Of a stretch of DNA of 64,000 nt, positions 33,215-42,315 are shown one piece after another. Source of the DNA: an uncultured Gemmiger sp. (GTDB lineage Bacteria > Bacillota > Clostridia > Oscillospirales > Ruminococcaceae); assembly GCA_934502625.1 (NCBI GenBank), contig CAKSUQ010000012.1, positions 10,415 through 74,414 on the forward strand. Direction: 5' to 3'. The notes under the pieces are model-generated. The model was not told where the DNA came from. It ran no database searches and worked only from the letters and a program-made list of their open reading frames with translations. Position numbers and translations under genes: made by a program. Positions within the stretch are counted from its first letter, which is position 1; each line of letters starts with the position of its first letter.

Positions 33215-35122
33215 TTACGCTGCCGGCTGGCTTTCGCTGTCGGCAGTATCGGTGCTGTCCGTGCTGTCGGACGTGTCGGTGGACTCAGAATCGACGTATT
33301 CCACCGTGTGCGAGCCATCAAGGTTCTGGTTCTGCTGTGCGTCGACAGCCTCCTGATTCAGCTGCCCCATGAACTGCACGTTCGAGTCGGTCGCCGTGTA
33401 GCCGCTCAGGTCAAAGCCCAGCACCGACGCATCGTCGCAGAGCTGCAAGGCGCTGGCATCCACAAAGCCGGTGTTCTCGCGGAAATACTGGTTCAGCAGG
33501 TCGGCGTCCTCCTGCCGCGCCGGGTAGACGACGGCCTCGCCGTTGTACTTTCCAGCCATCTTGATGGGCATCTGGCAGATCATGATCTTGCTGGAATCCA
33601 TTTTCAGCACGCTGATCGCAAAGCCGACAAGCTGCGACGCACTGAGGTCGGTCTCCATATAATTCAGCACAGCGGGGGTCAGCTTGGCGACGTCCCAGAT
33701 GTTGCCGATGCTCTTCAGGCGGCGGAACAATGCCGAATAGAACTGCCGCTGCATGTTCAGGCGGCCGATGTCGCCGTTGACGTAGATGTGGCGGGTACGC
33801 AGCAGGAACTCGCAGGCATCGCCGTTCAGCGTCTGGTAGCCTTGGTCGAGGTGGCTGCCGCCGTAGTCCATCTCCTGCGGGACATACAGCTCGATGCCGC
33901 CGAACGAATCGACCAGCTGCACCAGCATTTCCAGACGGATCGTCATATAGCCATCGATCGGCAGCTGGTACATATTCGAAATCTGCTTGCACAGGGCGGC
34001 CATGTTCATACTGTTGCTGTCCGCGGCCTGCGTCTTGGCGATGTTGTTGATGCGGTAGTTGCCCGACACGCCGCGGTCGGTCGTGACCATCGTATCGCGG
34101 GGGATCTGCAGCATCTTCATCTCGCCCGTCTCATTGTTGAAATGGACGTAGAGGATCATATCGGTATTGCCGTCGTCGACGCCCTCGTCGTTGAGGTCGT
34201 CGCCCTCCTTCTGGGTCGAGCGGTCGATGCCGACCATCAGGAAGTTCAGCTCCTTGCCTTGGAATTCCTTTGGCGTGTTGATGAGCTGATCCAGCTTGAT
34301 GCTGCCGCCTGCCGGGGCGATCGATCCCATAATAAGCGCAAACGCGCCGCCGAAGATCAGCGCAATAACCAGCAGTGTGATGAGCAGGATCTGCCACCAG
34401 CGGATCTTTTTCTTCTTTTTATTTTTGCCGCCCTTGCCGTCGCCGCCCTTTTTGCCGCCGCGTTTTTTGCGCGGGGCTTCATCCTCGTCGTGGCTGCGCG
34501 GGGGCTTGCGGCCGCCGCCGTTGCCGCCGGAGGCTGCCTTGGCATGGTGCACGGCCTTCTGGGGCTGGGCTGCGGGCTGGCGGGCGGGCTGCTGCACCGC
34601 GTCCTCCATCTGGATGCCGCCCTCGGCGTTATAGTCGTACATCGGCTTGCTGCCCTGTGCGCCGCGCACGTCCAGCTCCTGCACCTGTGCGCGGGGACGC
34701 TGCTGGGCGGCAGGCTGGCGGCCATACAGCTGATTGGCGGCCTGCTGCGCGCTGGGCTGCGGGCGGTTTACGGTGCGGCGGGGGCGCTGCACTTGGAACT
34801 GCAAGGTGTCGCGGTATTTGCGCTCGGTCGCGGCGCGGTAGGCCATGGCCTGACGCTGGGCATAGGTCAGCTCGCGCGGGGCGTTGTCGGCCTGCGGCTG
34901 CTGGACGGGCTGCTCCTGCACCGGCTCCGGGGCGGGCTGCTCGGTCACAACGGGTCGCTGGCTGATGTGCCGTCCCTGCGCGGTGCGCACGGGCTGCTGC
35001 ACGGTGCGGCGGCGGGCGTTCTGTTCGGCCAACTGCTGCGCACGGCGGCGGGCAGCTTCGTACTGCTCCTGATCCAGACCGCCGGAGGCGCTGCCGGTGT
35101 ACAGCTTACGCGGTTCGCTCAT
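33215..35122 (-). CDS. LytR-CpsA-Psr (LCP) family cell-wall polymer ligase
   Basis: 635-residue membrane protein that attaches anionic or other glycopolymers to peptidoglycan. An unusually long Gln/Arg/Pro and then Lys/Gly-rich cytoplasmic part (1-238) precedes one helix (about 241-265). The LCP domain (about 290-490) has LNFLMVGIDRST, MLQIPRDTMVTTDRG, YRINNIAKTQA and RTRHIYVNGDIGRLNMQRQF, with the conserved arginines. The tail ends in a Ser/Thr/Asp-rich stretch. GGGAGGAAAAAC precedes ATG 35122. The disordered cytoplasmic region may be a phosphorylation or protein-binding platform; that is inference. Confidence 0.88.
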   Translation of the reverse strand: MSEPRKLYTGSASGGLDQEQYEAARRRAQQLAEQNARRRTVQQPVRTAQGRHISQRPVVTEQPAPEPVQEQPVQQPQADNAPRELTYAQRQAMAYRAATERKYRDTLQFQVQRPRRTVNRPQPSAQQAANQLYGRQPAAQQRPRAQVQELDVRGAQGSKPMYDYNAEGGIQMEDAVQQPARQPAAQPQKAVHHAKAASGGNGGGRKPPRSHDEDEAPRKKRGGKKGGDGKGGKNKKKKKIRWWQILLITLLVIALIFGGAFALIMGSIAPAGGSIKLDQLINTPKEFQGKELNFLMVGIDRSTQKEGDDLNDEGVDDGNTDMILYVHFNNETGEMKMLQIPRDTMVTTDRGVSGNYRINNIAKTQAADSNSMNMAALCKQISNMYQLPIDGYMTIRLEMLVQLVDSFGGIELYVPQEMDYGGSHLDQGYQTLNGDACEFLLRTRHIYVNGDIGRLNMQRQFYSALFRRLKSIGNIWDVAKLTPAVLNYMETDLSASQLVGFAISVLKMDSSKIMICQMPIKMAGKYNGEAVVYPARQEDADLLNQYFRENTGFVDASALQLCDDASVLGFDLSGYTATDSNVQFMGQLNQEAVDAQQNQNLDGSHTVEYVDSESTDTSDSTDSTDTADSESQPAA

Positions 35123-35147
35123 TGTTTTTCCTCCCTGCTTATGGGGT

Positions 35148-35714
35148 TTACTTCAAATGTGCTTTGGCATACTCATAGGCGGCCACGCTCTCAGGGTCCA
35201 GCGTGCCGTCCTTTTCTTTCACAAAATCAATGCTCCGCTTCAGGGCGTCGCACAGCGCCCGGTCGAGGTCTTCCATTTCCAGCGCACGCAGCTCCTCCAC
35301 ACCCGGCCAGTCGCGCTCGGCGCTGGTCATGTCGGCTAAGTAGAGGATCTTATCGAGCTTGGACATATCCGGCTTGCCGGTGGTATGGCAGCGGATGGCA
35401 GACAAAATCTCCGGGTCGGTGATGCCCCACTGGGTCTCGGCCAGAATGGCGGCAGCGATGCCGTGCCACACCGGCGAAGGGCGCTGAGGGGCACTTTCTG
35501 CCATTATAGCATTATCGGCAAAAATCTGCAACAATTCTTGTTTGGGCATTTCCTTGGCGGAATCATGCAGAATTGCCGCCATAGCGGCCTTTTCCGGGTC
35601 AGCACCCCAGCGCTTTGCCAGCTTTACCGCCATTTTTTTTACATTTTTTGTATGCGTCCAGCGCTTTTCGCTGAGTCTGGACTTCACGAGCTTTTTGGCT
35701 GCGGTGTAATCCAT
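35148..35714 (-). CDS. yqeK: YqeK-type HD-domain Ap4A hydrolase
   Basis: 188-residue HD-superfamily metalloenzyme that symmetrically splits diadenosine tetraphosphate. The RWTHTKNVKKMAVKLAKRWG histidine, AAILHDSAKEM (HD motif), VWHGIAAAIL and AIRCHTTGKPDMSKLDKILYLADM are the metal ligands in order. I start at ATG 35714 with GAGGGG upstream, because sequence further up is a B-type repeat. Its neighbours nadD and rsfS are the usual ones. Confidence 0.92.
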   Translation of the reverse strand: MDYTAAKKLVKSRLSEKRWTHTKNVKKMAVKLAKRWGADPEKAAMAAILHDSAKEMPKQELLQIFADNAIMAESAPQRPSPVWHGIAAAILAETQWGITDPEILSAIRCHTTGKPDMSKLDKILYLADMTSAERDWPGVEELRALEMEDLDRALCDALKRSIDFVKEKDGTLDPESVAAYEYAKAHLK

Positions 35715-35742
35715 CGCGGTGATTCCCCTCTCTTTGGCCGCT

Positions 35743-35842
35743 CTGTAGGGGCCGGACATGTCCGGCCCTCGGCCTTGTCTTATCTGCCCTTGAACGGGTT
35801 GCTGTTTTTATGCTGCGGGGCGGGCATGCCCGCCCCCTACAG
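35743..35842. repeat. B-type palindromic repeat between nadD and yqeK
   Basis: GTAGGGGCCGGACATGTCCGGCC on one side and GGGCGGGCATGCCCGCCCC-CTAC on the other. The CTA at its end supplies the TAG stop of nadD. Confidence 0.8.
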
Positions 35843-36436
35843 TGCCCCGTACAATTTATTTTCGCGCACAACCGCCAACGCTTCCTTCGGCAAGACCTCC
35901 GGCCATTGCATCGGCGGGATCTTCCCGCTGCGGATGTCGCTGGACGCGCAGGGGTAACTTTCGGCCTCGGCAAACAACACCCGGCCGCCCACACGTTCCA
36001 AATCAACGGCAGCGGCGTGCAGGGCGGCTTCGTCGGTGCCTGTACGGCTCTCGACGACGAGGGCAGCCATTTTCAGCATATCCTGCCAGCGGTACCATTC
36101 CTGAAATGTCAGCAGCATGTCGCTGCCGACGCAGAGGTACAGTGCGCCGTCCGGGTCTTGGCCGCGCAGCCATTCCAGCGTGTGTACGGTGTAGCTGCGC
36201 CCGCCCTGCTGAATTTCCCAATCGCTGACCTCGACGACCGGGGACAGCGATTTAAAGCATTGGCACATGGCAAAGCGCAGCGCCGCCGGGGTGGCGCTGG
36301 CGTGCTTGTGGGGCGGTGTACCGGCGGGCATGACGATGGCGCGGTCAGGCCGCACCAGCGCCAATGCCGCGCGCAGGTTGTTCATGTGGCCATTATGGGG
36401 CGGGTCGAACGTCCCGCCGTAGAGCAGTGTTTTCAT
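35837..36436 (-). CDS. nadD: Nicotinate-nucleotide adenylyltransferase
   Basis: 199-residue enzyme making deamido-NAD from nicotinate mononucleotide and ATP. LLYGGTFDPPHNGHMNNL carries the HxGH nucleotidyl-transfer motif and the C-terminal half has SSDIRSG(K), the ISSTxIR-type motif. The ATG at 36436 overlaps the yhbY stop (ATGA), so the two are coupled. The stop codon comes from the B-type repeat, so the natural C-terminus may have been trimmed or extended by a few residues. Confidence 0.94.
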   Translation of the reverse strand: MKTLLYGGTFDPPHNGHMNNLRAALALVRPDRAIVMPAGTPPHKHASATPAALRFAMCQCFKSLSPVVEVSDWEIQQGGRSYTVHTLEWLRGQDPDGALYLCVGSDMLLTFQEWYRWQDMLKMAALVVESRTGTDEAALHAAAVDLERVGGRVLFAEAESYPCASSDIRSGKIPPMQWPEVLPKEALAVVRENKLYGAL

Positions 36437-36735
36437 TTTGCCAGCACGGCGGCGTAGGCGCTTTCCTTTTTCTTCTGCTTGAACAGCACGAACTTGCGGC
36501 CGATGACCTGCACGCACTCGCAGCCGATGGCTTCGCACAGGATGTCAGCGGCCTCGCGGGCGGAATATTCGCTGTTTTCCAGAACTTTCACCTTGATAAG
36601 CTCGCGCGCGGCGATGCAGTCGGCGATGCCCTGCGTCAGGGTCTCGTCGATCTCGCCCTTGCCGATCTGGTAAACGGGATCCATCGTGTTCGCCGCGCTG
36701 CGCAGGGCAGCACGCTGTTTGCTGGTTAAAGACAT
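36433..36735 (-). CDS. yhbY: YhbY family RNA-binding (CRM domain) protein
   Basis: 100-residue ribosome-associated protein. LTSKQRAALRSAANTMDPVYQIGKGEI is the CRM start, then the ELIKVKVLENSEYSAREAADILCEAIGCECVQVIGRKFVLFK core. Members bind pre-50S particles. AAGGAGAACC precedes ATG 36735. First gene of the nadD-yqeK-LCP-rsfS-leuS run. Confidence 0.93.
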   Translation of the reverse strand: MSLTSKQRAALRSAANTMDPVYQIGKGEIDETLTQGIADCIAARELIKVKVLENSEYSAREAADILCEAIGCECVQVIGRKFVLFKQKKKESAYAAVLAK

Positions 36736-36773
36736 AGGGTTCTCCTTTTTTATATGTTATATATGCATCTAAA

Positions 36774-36921
36774 GGCTTCCCCTTGGGGGGAAGCTGTCGC
36801 CCGCAGGCGACTGATGAGGGGCGAGCTTGCCGTGGCCGACCGTTACCGGGTCATATCGGTAACGCCGCCCCTCATCCGGCCTCGGTCGGAGCCTCGGCCA
36901 CCTTCCCCCACAGGGGAAGGC
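36774..36921. repeat. A-type palindromic repeat, copy 4
   Basis: Complete unit between rdgB and yhbY with GGGGAAGCTGTCGCCCGCAG-type inner hairpin and CTGATGAGGGGCG. Confidence 0.85.
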
Positions 36922-36923
36922 AT

Positions 36924-37553
36924 TCAACCGAGAAACTCCGGTAATTTTTCTTCCAGTTTCTCCATCGCCCGGCCTCTATGGCTGATGGCGTCCTTTTCTG
37001 CCGGGGTCATCTGGGCGTAGCTGCGCCGGTCGGTGTTGGGGTGCTTGCCGTCGGGCGCACCGTACTCGTCGGGAATAAACAGCGGGTCGTAGCCGAAGCC
37101 GTAATCGCCGTTCTGCAAGGCGAACGCGATCTCGCCGGGGCACTCGCCCTCGACCTCCAGCGCGCGGCCGTCCGGCAGCATAAAGCAGACCGCCGACACA
37201 AACTTTGCGCCGCGCTTTTCTGCGGGCACGTCAGCCATCTCGCGCAGCAGCTTTTCGTTGTTGGCGTCGTCGTCGCCGTGGTGCCCGGCGTAGCGGGCGC
37301 TGTAGACGCCCGGCGCACCGTCCAGCGCGTCGGCGCACAGGCCGGAATCGTCGGCCACGGTGGGCAGGCCGCTGGCCTTGCAGAACGCTTCGGCTTTGAT
37401 GCGGGCGTTCTCGGCAAACGTCGTGCCGGTTTCTTCGGGGTCGAGGTCTATCCCTAACTCGCGCAGGCTCTTGACCTCGTGCCCCATGCGCTCCAAAATG
37501 CGGCGCAGCTCCTTCAGCTTGCCCGCGTTATTGCTGGCGGCACAGACGATCAT
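36924..37553 (-). CDS. rdgB: XTP/dITP diphosphatase (RdgB/HAM1)
   Basis: 209-residue house-cleaning pyrophosphatase that removes inosine and xanthosine triphosphates. CAASNNAGKLKELRRIL, TTFAENARIKAEAFCKASGLPTVADDSGL, DGAPGVYSARYAG and GYGFGYDPLF-like YGFGYDPLFIP are the family blocks. ATG 37553 overlaps the ftsY stop by 4 bp. The end lies 2 bp from repeat A4. Confidence 0.95.
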   Translation of the reverse strand: MIVCAASNNAGKLKELRRILERMGHEVKSLRELGIDLDPEETGTTFAENARIKAEAFCKASGLPTVADDSGLCADALDGAPGVYSARYAGHHGDDDANNEKLLREMADVPAEKRGAKFVSAVCFMLPDGRALEVEGECPGEIAFALQNGDYGFGYDPLFIPDEYGAPDGKHPNTDRRSYAQMTPAEKDAISHRGRAMEKLEEKLPEFLG

Positions 37554-38542
37554 GCTTCGCCCTCCTCTTTTTTCTCATCCTTCTGCAGTGCCGCTTCCGG
37601 CAGCAGCGATTCCACAAAGGTCTGCGCGTCGAACTCCATCAGGTCGTCGATCTTCTCGCCGACGCCGATGAAGCGGATGGGCAGGCCAAGGTTCTCCCAC
37701 ACGGAAACCGCGCAGCCGCCGCGGGGCGTGCCGTCCAGCTTCGTCAGCACAACGCCGGTGGCGCTGGCGGCCTTGCAGAATTCCTCGGCCTGACTGATGG
37801 CGTTCTGGCCGGTGATGGCGTCCAGCACCAGCAGCACTTCGAGGCTGGCTTCTGGGCTGGCCTTCTTGACGCTGCGGGAAATTTTGGACAGCTCGTCCAT
37901 CAGGCCTTTCTTGTTGTGCAGGCGGCCTGCAGTGTCGGCAATGACCATGTCATAGCCGCGCGCGGTCGCGCTCTTGACGGCGTCGAAGATGACAGCGGCG
38001 GGGTCTGCACCCATGCCGGCCTGCACCAGCGGCACATCGGCGCGCTGCGCCCACAGCTCCAGCTGCTCGCTGGCGGCGGCGCGGAAGGTATCGCCCGCAG
38101 CCAGCATGACGCGGCGGCCCTGTTTTTTGTAGAGCGCGGCCAGCTTGGCGATGGTCGTCGTCTTGCCGACGCCGTTGACGCCGATGACGAGGATAACGGC
38201 GGGCTTGCCGTCCAAATCCATCGGGTAGCGGGGGGTCAGTTCCTGACAGATGATGCCGCGCAGGGCGTCCAGCGCCTCCTGCCCGGTTTTCAGGTGCTTT
38301 TCTTCGACCTCGTCGTGCAGCTCGTCCACCAGACGCACGGCGCAGGCGGGGCCGACATCGGCCAGAATCAGCTGTTCCTCCAGCTGGTCATACAGATCAT
38401 CGTCGATCTGCGCGTGGGTCAGCGTGTTGACGATGTTCTGGAAAAAGCCGGTGCGGGTCTTTTCCAGCCCGCGCTTGACCTTTTGCTGTTCCTGAAATTC
38501 CTCTTCCGAAATATCGCGTTTGAAAAAGTTGAAAAAGCCCAT
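37550..38542 (-). CDS. ftsY: Signal recognition particle receptor FtsY
   Basis: 330-residue SRP GTPase that docks ribosome-nascent-chain complexes at the membrane. A short amphipathic N-terminus (MGFFNFFKRDISEEEFQEQ) replaces the long acidic domain of proteobacteria. The NG domain shows GVNGVGKTTTIAKLA (P-loop), GDTFRAAASEQLELWAQR, DTAGRLHNK and TKLDGTPRGGCA. GGGAGGCT precedes ATG 38542. It lies 14 bp after smc in the classic rnc-smc-ftsY order. Confidence 0.97.
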   Translation of the reverse strand: MGFFNFFKRDISEEEFQEQQKVKRGLEKTRTGFFQNIVNTLTHAQIDDDLYDQLEEQLILADVGPACAVRLVDELHDEVEEKHLKTGQEALDALRGIICQELTPRYPMDLDGKPAVILVIGVNGVGKTTTIAKLAALYKKQGRRVMLAAGDTFRAAASEQLELWAQRADVPLVQAGMGADPAAVIFDAVKSATARGYDMVIADTAGRLHNKKGLMDELSKISRSVKKASPEASLEVLLVLDAITGQNAISQAEEFCKAASATGVVLTKLDGTPRGGCAVSVWENLGLPIRFIGVGEKIDDLMEFDAQTFVESLLPEAALQKDEKKEEGEA

Positions 38543-38556
38543 GATAGCCTCCCTTT

Positions 38557-41500
38557 TTAGGTAATCAGATCCGCGCTGACATTATCCAGATCCAGCCGCA
38601 GGATCTTCGACACGCCGTCCTCCTGCATCGTGACGCCGTAGAGGACGTCGGCGGCCTCCATGGTGCCGCGGCGGTGGGTGATGACGATGAACTGGGTATG
38701 GTCGGTCATGCGGCGCAGATACTGCGCATAACGCGCGACGTTGACGTCGTCCAGCGCGGCTTCGATCTCATCAAGGAAGCAGAACGGCGCGGGGTTGACG
38801 TTCAGAATCGCAAAATAGATCGAGATAGCGACCAGCGCCTGCTCGCCGCCCGAAAGCGCACTCAGGTTCTTGATGACCTTGCCGGGGGGCGAGACCTCGA
38901 TCTCGATGCCGGATTCCAGCACGTTCGCCTCGTCGGACAGATACAGCCGCGCGTGACCGCCGCCGAACAGCTCGCGGAAAATCTGTTGGAAGTGGGTGTT
39001 GATCTGCTTGAAGCTCGTCGTGAACAGTTCTTCCATCTCGCTGCACAGCTCGGCGATCATCTTCGTCAGTTCGGCCTTCGCCTTCTCGACGTCGGTGACC
39101 TGCGCTTTCAGAAAATCGTAGCGTTCCTTGACCTCTTTGTACTCGTCGATGGCACCGACGTTGACGTTGCCAAGGGCGCGGATTTTGCCGCGCACCTCGG
39201 TCACGCTGCGGCGCAGCTCGGTCAGGTTTTCAAACGGCACGCACTGGCTGCGGGCTTCGCTCTCGGTCAGCTGGTATTCCTCCCACAGCTTGCTGTTCGT
39301 GTCGTTCAGCTCGGTCTCGGCGGCGGTGCGGCGCTCGGCCAAGCGCGCCATCTCGCCGCTCATCCGCTCGCGCTCGTCGGTCAGGGCGCGGTTGTCCTGC
39401 CCCAGCTTTGCGACGGCGGCTTCCTTCTCCATGCGGGCGGCGTTGGCCGTGCGGATGGTCTGTTCAGCCGCCGCAATTTTCTGCTGGTTTTCGCCGCGGG
39501 TGCGTTCCATCTCGGCGATCTTCAGCTCGTTGGCCTCGATCTTCGCCTTTGCGGCGTCGATGGCGGCATGCAGCTCGCGGGCGCGGGCTTCGGCCTCGCC
39601 GGTACGGCTCTGCAGGCCTTCGAGGGCGGCCTCATGCAGGCTGACGTCCTTCTCGTCGGCCAAGCGCTGCATCTGCTTTTCGGAAAGCTCGCCCGTGATT
39701 TTTTCGCGCTCTGCCGTCAGGCTGCCCGTACTTTCGCCCAACTCTTCCAGCTCGGCAGTGTACTTTGCCATCTCGGCTTCAGCGTCGGCCTGCGCTTTTT
39801 CGGCCTCGGCGCGGGCGTTCTCGTTCTGGGTCACAGCGGCCTGCTGGGCGGTGATCTCGGCCTCGATGCTGCGTGCCGTCTCCTCGTACTGGGCGGCGGC
39901 CTTCGTCAGGCGCTCGAACTCCAACCCTGCGCGGACGTGCTCGGTGGCAGCGTTCATGCCCTCGCCCTCGGCACCGGCCAGCTGGGCGGAGAGGTTATCC
40001 ACCTCGGCCTTGCGGGCAGCCAGCTCTTTTTCGGCCTCGGCGCGGCGGGTCTCCAGCTTCGTCAGTTTGCTTCGCAGCTCGTCCAGCTCCTGCTTGCGGC
40101 TGAACACACCGACACTGCGGGCGGTCGAACCGCCGGTGAACGAGCCGCCCGCGTTGATGACCTGCCCGTCCAGCGTAACGATGCGGTTGCGGTAGCCGAG
40201 GTTCCGCGCCACGGCGGACGCCTCGGTCAGATCCTCGACCACGATGATGCGGCCAAGCAGATTGTCGATGATATGCTGATATTTCGGGTTTGTCTTAACC
40301 AAATCAGCGGCCACTTCCGCCGTGCCGGTCAGGCGGCCGGTGAAGCGGTTCCCCTGCACGGTGTCCAGCGGCAGGAAGGTGGCGCGGCCTGCGCGCTCGT
40401 CCTTCAAAAAGCCGATGGCCGCGCGGGCGCAGCCCTGATCCTCGACGACGATATTCTGCAAAGCGAAGCCGAGGGCGGTCTCGATAGCCGTCTCGTAGCC
40501 CTTTTCGACGGTGATGATACCCGCCACGGGGCCGATGATGCCGCGCAGACGCCCGCCGCCTGCGGCGCGCATGACGGCCTTGACGCTCTGCTGGTAGCCG
40601 TCCATGTTGCGCTCCAAGTCCTCAAGGATGTGGATGCGCTGGGCGGCGGCGGACTTTTCGCGGTCGGCCTTCTGCAGGTTGTCAGCGGCTTCGGTCTGCT
40701 GGCGGCGGCGGCTGTCGAGCTTGAGCTTCAAACCCGCCTTGATGTTGTCGCTGCGGGTCACGGCCTCCTCGGCATCCTTGAAGCGGCGCTCGGCGCGGCG
40801 GCGTTCCTCGTCGGTGGCGGCGGCGCTGGTTTTCAGCTCCTCGGCCCGCTGCTTTGCTTCGGCCAGCCGGGTCGCGGCGGCCTCCCCCGCCGACTGTGCC
40901 GACGCGGCGCGGACTTTCGCGGCGGTGGCAGTATCCTGCAATCGCGCCATCGCGGCGTCGATGACGTCGCGGCGCTCGCCGCTGGCAGCGGCTTTTTCTT
41001 CGAGTTCATGCAGGGCGGTGCGCAGCTCGGCCACGCGGGCGTCCAGCGCGGCCATGCCGGTTTTCAGCGTCTCGATGGCAGCGCGGTGGTCGGCGGCCTC
41101 GCGGTCGATGCTCTCCCGCCCCTGCCCGGCGCGTTCCAGCTCGGACGTAGCCTCGTCGATGCGGAAGCGGCTGTGCTCGCTCTCGTTTTTCAAAACGGCG
41201 ATCTCGCTCTCGCTGCCGGCGTTGGCCTCGGTGATGGCACGGATGTCGGCGTTGGCCTGCTCGACGGCCAGCATCAGCTGCTGGGCTTCCTCGCGCAGGG
41301 CGGCGCTTTTCGCGTCGAACTCGTCCAGCTGGCGGCTCAGGCGGTCGTAGTCGGCCTCGGCGGCCTCGTACTTGCGTTGCTGGTCGCGCAGCGAGTCATT
41401 GGCGCGGCGGATGGCGTCGACCCAAAGCGTAATTTCCAGCGTTTTGCGCTTTTCGCTCAGTTCCAGAAACTGCTGCGCTTTTTCGCTGTCGCGCTTCAGG

Positions 41501-42114
41501 GGGCCGACGCGGCGCTCCAACTCGCCGAGGATGTCCCGCAGGCGCTCAAGGTTGCCCTCGGCGGCGTCGAGACGGCGCTCGGCCTCGTTTTTGCGGTAGC
41601 GGTATTTGGCGATGCCGGACGCTTCCTCGAAAATTTCGCGGCGCTCGGCAGATTTTGCACCGACGATCTCGGCGATGCGCCCCTGACCGACGATGGCGTA
41701 GCCGTCGCGGCCGATGCCGGTGTCCAGCAGCAGTTCGTAGACGTCCTTCAGGCGGACGTTCTGGCCGTTGATGGAATACTCGCTCTCACCGCTGCGGTAG
41801 TAGCGGCGGCCGATGGTGACCTCGTCGGCGTCCATATCGAGGCCGTGGTCGCTGTTGTCGATCGTCAGCGCGACGGACGCATAGCCCATCGCGCCGCGCG
41901 TCTGTGTGCCGCCGAAGATGACGTCCTCCATCTTGCCGCTGCCGCGCAGCTGCTTGGAGCTGGTCTCGCCCAGCACCCAGCGGATGGAGTCGGAGATGTT
42001 CGACTTGCCCGAGCCGTTCGGCCCGACAACGCCGGTAATGCCCTCGCCGATCTCGATCTTTGTTTTATCGGGGAAGGATTTGAAACCTTGGATTTCCAGT
42101 TCTTTCAGGCGCAT
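38557..42114 (-). CDS. smc: Chromosome segregation protein SMC
   Basis: 1185-residue condensin ATPase. N-terminal FKSFPDKTKIEIG and VVGPNGSGKSNISDSIRWVLGE (Walker A), coiled coil to about 500, hinge near 510-640 (RLRGIIGPVAGIITVEKGYE), second coiled coil rich in Ala/Glu, then LSALSGGEQALVAISIYFAI (ABC signature) and PFCFLDEIEAALDDVNV (Walker B). Length is standard. The ATG at 42114 opens the conserved MRLKELEIQGFKSF. A long open frame on the opposite strand is a GC-bias shadow. Confidence 0.97.
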   Translation of the reverse strand: MRLKELEIQGFKSFPDKTKIEIGEGITGVVGPNGSGKSNISDSIRWVLGETSSKQLRGSGKMEDVIFGGTQTRGAMGYASVALTIDNSDHGLDMDADEVTIGRRYYRSGESEYSINGQNVRLKDVYELLLDTGIGRDGYAIVGQGRIAEIVGAKSAERREIFEEASGIAKYRYRKNEAERRLDAAEGNLERLRDILGELERRVGPLKRDSEKAQQFLELSEKRKTLEITLWVDAIRRANDSLRDQQRKYEAAEADYDRLSRQLDEFDAKSAALREEAQQLMLAVEQANADIRAITEANAGSESEIAVLKNESEHSRFRIDEATSELERAGQGRESIDREAADHRAAIETLKTGMAALDARVAELRTALHELEEKAAASGERRDVIDAAMARLQDTATAAKVRAASAQSAGEAAATRLAEAKQRAEELKTSAAATDEERRRAERRFKDAEEAVTRSDNIKAGLKLKLDSRRRQQTEAADNLQKADREKSAAAQRIHILEDLERNMDGYQQSVKAVMRAAGGGRLRGIIGPVAGIITVEKGYETAIETALGFALQNIVVEDQGCARAAIGFLKDERAGRATFLPLDTVQGNRFTGRLTGTAEVAADLVKTNPKYQHIIDNLLGRIIVVEDLTEASAVARNLGYRNRIVTLDGQVINAGGSFTGGSTARSVGVFSRKQELDELRSKLTKLETRRAEAEKELAARKAEVDNLSAQLAGAEGEGMNAATEHVRAGLEFERLTKAAAQYEETARSIEAEITAQQAAVTQNENARAEAEKAQADAEAEMAKYTAELEELGESTGSLTAEREKITGELSEKQMQRLADEKDVSLHEAALEGLQSRTGEAEARARELHAAIDAAKAKIEANELKIAEMERTRGENQQKIAAAEQTIRTANAARMEKEAAVAKLGQDNRALTDERERMSGEMARLAERRTAAETELNDTNSKLWEEYQLTESEARSQCVPFENLTELRRSVTEVRGKIRALGNVNVGAIDEYKEVKERYDFLKAQVTDVEKAKAELTKMIAELCSEMEELFTTSFKQINTHFQQIFRELFGGGHARLYLSDEANVLESGIEIEVSPPGKVIKNLSALSGGEQALVAISIYFAILNVNPAPFCFLDEIEAALDDVNVARYAQYLRRMTDHTQFIVITHRRGTMEAADVLYGVTMQEDGVSKILRLDLDNVSADLIT

Positions 42115-42128
42115 TGAATACCCTTTCT

Positions 42129-42315
42129 TAAGAGAGTTGAGAGTGTAGAGTTTAGAGTTTAGATACTGTCCGCCGCCGCGCGGCGGTTTTAAAATAACGG
42201 GGTCACCCTATTTCAAATTGCTATTCTTTATAATTGGGCTGCCCCTCTTTTTCAAATGTGCGCACTGGTGCGCACACCTCATCTAAACTCTAAACTCTTA
42301 ACTCTAAACTCTTGT
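42129..42315. repeat. Palindromic element with GAGTTTAGAGTTTA simple-repeat ends
   Basis: GAGTTTAGAGTTTAGATA near 42148-42165 is mirrored by TCTAAACTCTAAACTC twice near 42274-42308. The core holds CCGCCGCGCGGCGG and GTGCGCACTGGTGCGCAC hairpins. Built like the C-type elements but with a different end heptamer. It fills the smc-rnc gap. Confidence 0.65.

Noticed and set aside
38674..42117. A 1147-codon open frame antisense to smc, and similar long frames opposite metG, leuS, topA, murA-like regions and others
   Set aside because: These lie exactly opposite conserved genes, have Val/Leu/Gly/Arg-rich low-complexity content and no ribosome sites; they result from GC-rich third positions.
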